Below are positions 13,850-18,526 of a stretch of 18,526 nt of DNA, in pieces (position 1 is the stretch's first letter; every line of letters begins with the position of its first letter). Source of the DNA: JBCFBK01 sp038562555 (GTDB lineage Bacteria > Bacteroidota > Bacteroidia > Bacteroidales > Prolixibacteraceae); NCBI GenBank assembly GCA_038562555.1, contig JBCFBK010000076.1:1-18526 (forward strand). The letters are read 5' to 3'. The notes under the pieces are model-generated. The model made no database searches. It saw only the letters and a list, made by a program, of their open reading frames with translations, and was not told the origin of the DNA. The position numbers and the translations under genes are program-made.

Positions 13850-15265
13850 ATGAAGCATACAAAAATTGTAGCCACCATCTCCGATCTCAGGTGTGACACC
13901 GAATTTATAGCGGCTCTGTATCATGAGGGGCTGAATGTGGCGCGTTTAAACACAGCACACATCACCCCCGACAGCGCGTTGAAGATGATCGAAAACATTC
14001 GTTCTGTATCAGATTCAATCGGTATTTTGGTTGATACCAAAGGTCCCGAAATCCGGACAGCTGATATTGAAGGCCCCATAGAAGTGAAAAGGAAACAACT
14101 GGTTGAAGTGTCCGGTCTCTGCAGAAAAAGCAACGAAAACAGGATAAGCCTGACTGTTTCCTATCCTCACTTCCATACAGAAATACCCGAAAACAGCAAG
14201 ATCATGATCGACGACGGAGAGATTGAACTGGATGTCGTCAAAAAAGAAAACGATTACGTGTTGTGCGAAGTTGAAAATCCGGGAACGATTAAAAATAAAA
14301 AAAGCGTCAATACGCCCGGCTTTAGTGTTAATCTGCCCTCGGTATCGCAAAAAGATGAAGCGTTTATTGAGTTTGCCGCAAAAAACAACGTTGATTTTAT
14401 TGCCCATTCTTTTGTCCGAAATAAGGAAGACGTTATAAAAGTGCAGGAACTGCTCGATAAGTTCGACAGTCCGATCAAGATCATTGCCAAAATAGAAAAT
14501 CTCGATGGTGTTAACAATATTGATGAAATTCTTGACCACGCCTATGGCATTATGGTTGCCCGAGGCGACCTGGGAATTGAGATCGCAGCCGAAAAAATCC
14601 CCGGTATCCAGCGCATGCTGATCAAAAAGGCAGTGCAGCGGAAGAAGCCCGTCATCATTGCCACGCAAATGCTTCACAGCATGATCGACAATCCCCGTCC
14701 GACAAGGGCTGAAGTGAGCGATGTTGCCAATGCCATTTATTCGCGGGTCGATGCCGTCATGCTTAGCGGAGAAACCGCCTATGGTCAGTACCCTGTCGAA
14801 GCGGTACAATACATGCACCGCATTGCCCGTGAAATTGAGTCGGTCAAGGATAAACGGAATGACATCACCATTCCTTCGGTCGAAAATGAAGTTGCTTACC
14901 TGGCGGAAGCAGCCATTCAGGCATCGAGGGAACTCAAAACCACGGCTATTGTCACCAACACGCTGACCGGCCGGACGGCGCTGTACCTGGCCGCCTTCAG
15001 GGGCGATAACCCTGTTTATGCACAATGTTACAACATGCGGGTTGTCCGGCAGCTTTCGCTCTCCTACGGTGTACGCGCCAGTCTGATTGTTCCGAAAAAG
15101 GATCGGTTCAAGATGGTTCGTTCTTCATTGAAGTCGTTACTGGATGATAATAAGCTGAAAGGGGAAGATATGGTTGTCTACGTCGGAGGAAGCTTTGGCA
15201 TTGGCGGCGGATCAACATTTATGGAAATTTCGACGGTAGATCGTCTGACCCAGAAAGTAAACTGA
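13850..15265 (+). CDS. pyk: Pyruvate kinase
   Basis: The 471-residue cytosolic enzyme transfers phosphate from PEP to ADP. Conserved elements are TKIVATI (4-10), NVARLNTAH (29-37), VDTKGPEIRT (61-70), the B domain (about 70-165), IIAKIEN with Lys214 and Glu216, MVARGDLGIE (235-244), ATQMLHSM (271-278) with Thr272, NPRPTRAEVSDVANA and VMLSGETAYG. The C-terminal domain is present (about 350-471). Muscle enzyme has N-F-S-H in the first motif, where the Ser helps bind K+; here it is N34-T-A-H, so Ala36 replaces that Ser. Glu67 of TKGPE, the residue linked to K+ dependence, is kept. I recall this RxNTAH form from Bacteroides pyruvate kinases, so it is probably clade-wide. Ends at a bidirectional terminator. 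Confidence 0.96.
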   Translation: MKHTKIVATISDLRCDTEFIAALYHEGLNVARLNTAHITPDSALKMIENIRSVSDSIGILVDTKGPEIRTADIEGPIEVKRKQLVEVSGLCRKSNENRISLTVSYPHFHTEIPENSKIMIDDGEIELDVVKKENDYVLCEVENPGTIKNKKSVNTPGFSVNLPSVSQKDEAFIEFAAKNNVDFIAHSFVRNKEDVIKVQELLDKFDSPIKIIAKIENLDGVNNIDEILDHAYGIMVARGDLGIEIAAEKIPGIQRMLIKKAVQRKKPVIIATQMLHSMIDNPRPTRAEVSDVANAIYSRVDAVMLSGETAYGQYPVEAVQYMHRIAREIESVKDKRNDITIPSVENEVAYLAEAAIQASRELKTTAIVTNTLTGRTALYLAAFRGDNPVYAQCYNMRVVRQLSLSYGVRASLIVPKKDRFKMVRSSLKSLLDDNKLKGEDMVVYVGGSFGIGGGSTFMEISTVDRLTQKVN

Positions 15266-15272
15266 CAAAAAT

Positions 15273-15302
15273 AAAAAAAGGAGTTTTATCGCTCCTTTTT
15301 TT
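15273..15302. terminator. Bidirectional intrinsic terminator between pyk and lolA
   Basis: A7 (15273-15279) and GGAG (15280-15283) pair with CTCC (15292-15295) and T7 (15296-15302), with loop TTTTATCG. It lies eight bases after the pyk stop and two bases beyond the lolA stop, serving both convergent units. Confidence 0.88.
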
Positions 15303-15304
15303 AT

Positions 15305-15955
15305 TTACCGTAAATCAATTTTTTCAACTCCGGGATGCTTCGAAACATCGAAAATAAACAGACGGTCATCTGCCGGCACATTAGTTTTTAAATTGTTTAC
15401 CCGCACAATATAGTCGTTGCCTTCGGCGCCTGACATTTCTGCCCGGATAACCATCATCTGCTTTTTATCGACGTGCAGTCTTATTTTTTTATAGTCGGTA
15501 CCCTTCGTTTCCGGGAAAAGGTCAATCACGTAAATGGACTTCCCTCCGGAAACCGTTTCTTCCACGAACTCATAGTTAAACCCCTGTTCGTATATCGTGA
15601 ATAGTTTTGACGGATTCATTAGTTCCGACGATTCATCATCGATCGACGTGATATTAACCTCGTTGGCATCTTTCATGAATGACCAGACGGCCTTACCGTC
15701 GCAGTAAATCTCCAGACCCAGTTCTGACAGTTTCAGTACATACTTGCTTCCCTTCATTAAAATTTCTCCTTTATTCTCCTCATGGATCCCCTCCTCTTTG
15801 TTGTCCATGATGTAATCGAAGGTAGCCTGAATCGTCTGCCAGGACCGGGTGGTTTTGGTTACTTCTTCAAGGATGGACTTGGCTCTCTGATCCTGCTGAG
15901 AAAAACCCATCAGAACTGCAAATATAAGAACAGCGGATAATAACAACTTCTTCAT
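15305..15955 (-). CDS. lolA: Outer-membrane lipoprotein carrier protein, LolA family
   Basis: LolA shuttles lipoproteins across the periplasm from the LolCDE exporter to the outer membrane. From the chosen start the product has 216 residues with a clear Sec signal peptide, MKKLLLSAVLIFAVLMGFSQ, probably cleaved near residue 20. The mature part shows the LolA-like pattern: AKSILEEVTKTTRSWQTIQATFDY, GEILMKGSKYVLKLSELGLEIYCDGKAVWSFMKDANEVNI and a C-terminal DDRLFIFDVSKHPGVEKIDLR. An in-frame ATG at 15991 would place 12 polar residues before the signal peptide and leave only 11 bases to the ftsK stop; the ATG at 15955 gives a normal signal sequence. It follows ftsK by 47 bases, probably co-transcribed; an ftsK-lolA order is also known in E. 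coli. Sequence identity within the family is low, so the call rests on pattern and context. Confidence 0.85.
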   Translation of the reverse strand: MKKLLLSAVLIFAVLMGFSQQDQRAKSILEEVTKTTRSWQTIQATFDYIMDNKEEGIHEENKGEILMKGSKYVLKLSELGLEIYCDGKAVWSFMKDANEVNITSIDDESSELMNPSKLFTIYEQGFNYEFVEETVSGGKSIYVIDLFPETKGTDYKKIRLHVDKKQMMVIRAEMSGAEGNDYIVRVNNLKTNVPADDRLFIFDVSKHPGVEKIDLR

Positions 15956-16002
15956 TCTCTGTTTTTTTAGTAGTACCATGTATTCAGACATGGCTTCTTA
16001 TT

Positions 16003-18423
16003 CTACATATTCTTCAATAATTGTTCCAAACTGTATTCATCCTGAATCATGACCTGACGGGCCTTGCTTCCTTCGCTCGGCCCTACAATTCCGGCTGCCT
16101 CCAGTTGATCCATGATCCGGCCCGCGCGGTTATAGCCAATCGAAAATTTTCGCTGGATCATGGAGGTTGAACCCATTTGATTCCGAACCACAATCATGGC
16201 GGCTTCGTCAAACAACTCATCGCGGTTGCTCAGATCGGCTTCCTGCGGGCCTCCTTCCGATTCACCTCCATATTCGGGCAGCATGAACGCCGAAGGATAT
16301 CCCTGCTGTTCTGAAATAAATTCACAGATGCGCTCAATTTCCGGTGTATCAACGAAAGCGCACTGCAGCCTGGTCATGGTGCTTCCCATTGAAATCAGCA
16401 TATCCCCCTTTCCGATCAGCTGGTTCGCCCCGGGGGTATCCAGGATCGTTCGGGAATCGATCATCGAAGCTACTTTGAAGGCTATACGGGTGGGGAAATT
16501 GGCCTTTATAACACCCGTGATAATATTGATCGACGGCCGCTGAGTAGCAATGATCATATGAATACCCACTGCCCGGGCAAGCTGGGCAATGCGGGCTATC
16601 GGCAGTTCAATCTCCTTTCCTGCAGTCATGATCAGGTCGGCAAATTCATCAATGATCACTACAATATAAGGCAGGTAATGATGCCCTTTTTCGGGATTAA
16701 GCCTGCGGGCCGTGAATTTTGCATTATACTCCTTAATGTTCCGGGCATGCGCCTTCTTGAGCAGATCGTACCGGTTATCCATCTCGATATTCAGGGAACT
16801 TAAGGTATATTTTACTTTTTGAATATCCGTGATGATGGGTTCTTCATCTTCAGGAAGTTTAGCCAGGAAATGCTTCTCAATGGTTGAATACAAGCTCAGT
16901 TCAACCTTTTTGGGATCGATCATGACCAGCTTTAACTGTGCAGGATGTTTTTTATAGAGCAACGAAGTGATGATGGCGTTCAGACCAACCGATTTGCCCT
17001 GACCGGTAGCGCCGGCAACCAAAATATGGGGCATTTTAGTCAGATCGATCAGAAAAGTTTCGTTCGAAATCGTCTTTCCTAAAACCACCGGTAAATCGGC
17101 CGTACTTTCCTGAAATTTTTTGGATGCAATAATCGAGCGCATCGAGACGACCTCAGGCTGCTGGTTCGGAACTTCAATTCCGATCGTTCCCCTGCCCGGT
17201 ATAGGTGCGATAATGCGAATTCCCAGCGCTGAAAGGCTCAGCGCAATATCATCTTCCAGGTTCTTGATCTTTGCGATACGGATCCCCGGGGCAGGTACGA
17301 TTTCGTAAAGCGTAATGGTCGGACCAATGGTTGCTCTGATTTTTATTATTTCAATTTTATAATGACGGAGCGTTTCGACGATCTTGTTTTTGTTGGAGAT
17401 CAGTTCTTCGTTGGTCACTTCAGCATTGCCCGAAGGATGATCGTCGAGCAGGTCAATGACCGGGAACTTGTAATTAGACAAATCAAGTGTCGGGTCATAG
17501 GCTTCGAGATCACTTTCCGTAATGAACTCTTCATCCTGCTCTTCCTCCCTTTTTTCCACCGTCAACTCAAGTCCGTCATGATCTGTTTTCTTTTTTGCCA
17601 ATTGTTCCTCAACATGTCTGCCTGCTTCCGTAATATTGAGTCGGTCATCAATTTCCGGATCATCAGTGTCCGGATCAAAAATTGTCTCCACCAGATCATG
17701 CTCATTGATCTTTTTCACAATCGTTTCGTCCGGCCTGATCAACACAGGTTCATTGGTATCAGCCTTAAAATCAGATTCCGGCATCGCGGCAATTACATTT
17801 TCCTTTTTGCCGGACACTTTTTTCAGCCAGGGCACAAAACTTTCGATCCGGACCAAAAGGATCAAAAAGAGGCTGCTGCCCAGGATAAAAAATGTGCCGA
17901 TGCTTCCAAACATGGAGCTAAGCCAGGCAGCCATAAAAAGACCGTTCTCCCCTGCCAGGTAAAGGTAGTCTCCGTTATCAATAAACGATAAAGCGAGTCC
18001 CATGCTCACGGAAATCAAAAAAAGCAGAATGAGCGAGAAAAGGATCGCTTTGCCAAACCGGACCAACGGTCTCCCCCATAACTGAAACGCAGTTATGATG
18101 ATCATGTAAACCAGCAAAAAAGAGGCAAGACCAAATCCCCTGTTGATAAAAAATTCACTCAGAAAAGCACCCGTTTTGCCCGCCTTGTTTTCCACCTGAA
18201 TCGTTGAATTCCGGATCAGGTCACTCCATCGAAGATCAAGTTTACTGTGATCCGCATGTCCGTATACCAGAAAAGAGATAAACGCGACTATTAGATACAG
18301 CCCGAAAAGGAACAGAAATAGCCCAATTGTATAACGGAGTTTATCTCCTGTAAAAAAAGATTTCAGCCGCGAAAATATTCCGGGCTTCTTCGACGGTCTT
18401 CTGTTGCCGGACTTCTTTGCCAT
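16003..18423 (-). CDS. ftsK: DNA translocase FtsK/SpoIIIE
   Basis: This 806-residue septal motor pumps DNA during division and activates XerCD recombination. The N-terminal membrane domain has about four to five helices (about 31-55, 97-116, 125-146, 163-190). A linker of about 110 acidic residues (about 205-315) is far shorter than that of E. coli. The motor follows: an alpha/beta region from about 320, Walker A GATGQGKS (471-478), PKKVELS (504-510), Walker B IVVIIDEF (587-594) and ATQRPS (626-631). The C-terminal gamma winged helix (about 735-795) contains the usual MIQRKFSIGYNRAGRIMDQLE and reads polar DNA motifs. The ATG at 18423 gives a basic N-terminus, MAKKSGNRRPSKKPG. A -7 box lies immediately upstream. 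xerD, its functional partner, is encoded 3 kb away. Confidence 0.97.
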   Translation of the reverse strand: MAKKSGNRRPSKKPGIFSRLKSFFTGDKLRYTIGLFLFLFGLYLIVAFISFLVYGHADHSKLDLRWSDLIRNSTIQVENKAGKTGAFLSEFFINRGFGLASFLLVYMIIITAFQLWGRPLVRFGKAILFSLILLFLISVSMGLALSFIDNGDYLYLAGENGLFMAAWLSSMFGSIGTFFILGSSLFLILLVRIESFVPWLKKVSGKKENVIAAMPESDFKADTNEPVLIRPDETIVKKINEHDLVETIFDPDTDDPEIDDRLNITEAGRHVEEQLAKKKTDHDGLELTVEKREEEQDEEFITESDLEAYDPTLDLSNYKFPVIDLLDDHPSGNAEVTNEELISNKNKIVETLRHYKIEIIKIRATIGPTITLYEIVPAPGIRIAKIKNLEDDIALSLSALGIRIIAPIPGRGTIGIEVPNQQPEVVSMRSIIASKKFQESTADLPVVLGKTISNETFLIDLTKMPHILVAGATGQGKSVGLNAIITSLLYKKHPAQLKLVMIDPKKVELSLYSTIEKHFLAKLPEDEEPIITDIQKVKYTLSSLNIEMDNRYDLLKKAHARNIKEYNAKFTARRLNPEKGHHYLPYIVVIIDEFADLIMTAGKEIELPIARIAQLARAVGIHMIIATQRPSINIITGVIKANFPTRIAFKVASMIDSRTILDTPGANQLIGKGDMLISMGSTMTRLQCAFVDTPEIERICEFISEQQGYPSAFMLPEYGGESEGGPQEADLSNRDELFDEAAMIVVRNQMGSTSMIQRKFSIGYNRAGRIMDQLEAAGIVGPSEGSKARQVMIQDEYSLEQLLKNM

Positions 18424-18443
18424 AGTTTTTTAAATAGAGAGTG

Positions 18444-18451
18444 CAAAGTTA
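18444..18451 (-). promoter_or_regulatory. ftsK(-lolA) promoter -7 box
   Basis: On the - strand TAACTTTG is an exact match to TAnnTTTG, ending 20 bases before the ftsK ATG and implying a leader of only about 15 bases. No convincing -33 TTTG is found. The remaining upstream bases to 18526 show no gene. Confidence 0.45.
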
Positions 18452-18526
18452 ATAAAGTTTTAGGTTCAGGGAGAGTCGGAAAATTGTGAAATTGCTAAAT
18501 TGATTTGCCCGGTCGTCAGTAATTAG

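Noticed and set aside
14015..15025. A 336-codon open frame on the - strand opposite pyk
   Set aside because: It lies wholly antisense to an unmistakable pyruvate kinase. Its translation has no domain pattern and is rich in Phe, Ile, Asn and Arg, as expected for a shadow frame.
17362..17991. A 209-codon + strand open frame opposite the ftsK linker and membrane domain
   Set aside because: It is antisense to a well-supported FtsK; the low-complexity acidic linker on the other strand explains the open frame.

Overview
This window looks like a chromosomal, mostly housekeeping segment of a member of the Bacteroidota, most plausibly a Bacteroidales/Marinilabiliales-type organism. The evidence is: promoter -7 boxes of the TAnnTTTG class (upstream of glyA, clcA, pckA, ftsK and others), weak or absent Shine-Dalgarno sequences, an ATP-type PEP carboxykinase, a pyruvate kinase with the RLNTAH variant motif, and a compact FtsK followed by LolA. 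Base composition is moderate except for a very AT-rich island around 13081-13330. I see no rRNA, tRNA, CRISPR array, insertion sequence, phage gene or obvious defence system, and no gene-free stretch longer than about 230 bases.

Layout from left to right: a biotin-dependent carboxyltransferase subunit (48-1583, +); a lipoprotein with a beta-lactamase/serine-hydrolase fold whose catalytic motifs are all replaced (1744-2913, +); a strong bidirectional terminator; glyA (2957-4237, -), divergent from a small four-helix membrane protein (4400-4795, +); a CLC chloride transporter with two CBS domains (4924-6690, -) and a class A penicillin-binding protein (6810-9215, -); a YfcH/TIGR01777 NAD-dependent epimerase-like protein (9341-10207, +), convergent with pckA (10341-11945, -); xerD (12175-13074, -), divergent from aroQ (13245-13670, +); pyruvate kinase (13850-15265, +), convergent across a second bidirectional terminator with the lolA-ftsK pair (15305-15955 and 16003-18423, both -).

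Metabolically, pckA and pyk both act on phosphoenolpyruvate, and the carboxyltransferase fits the methylmalonyl-CoA/propionyl-CoA step, a combination common in succinate/propionate-forming Bacteroidota. A second theme is envelope and division: the class A PBP builds peptidoglycan, FtsK moves DNA at the septum, XerD resolves chromosome dimers (normally activated by FtsK), and LolA carries lipoproteins to the outer membrane.

I did not find a clear new multi-gene system. The best leads are the catalytically dead beta-lactamase-like lipoprotein; a 28-bp perfect palindrome between xerD and pckA; a degenerate family of short intergenic repeats sharing CTAACAGCT; a CLC protein with Val at the internal proton-glutamate position; and a duplicated FK.IFG peptide at the C-terminus of the PBP.
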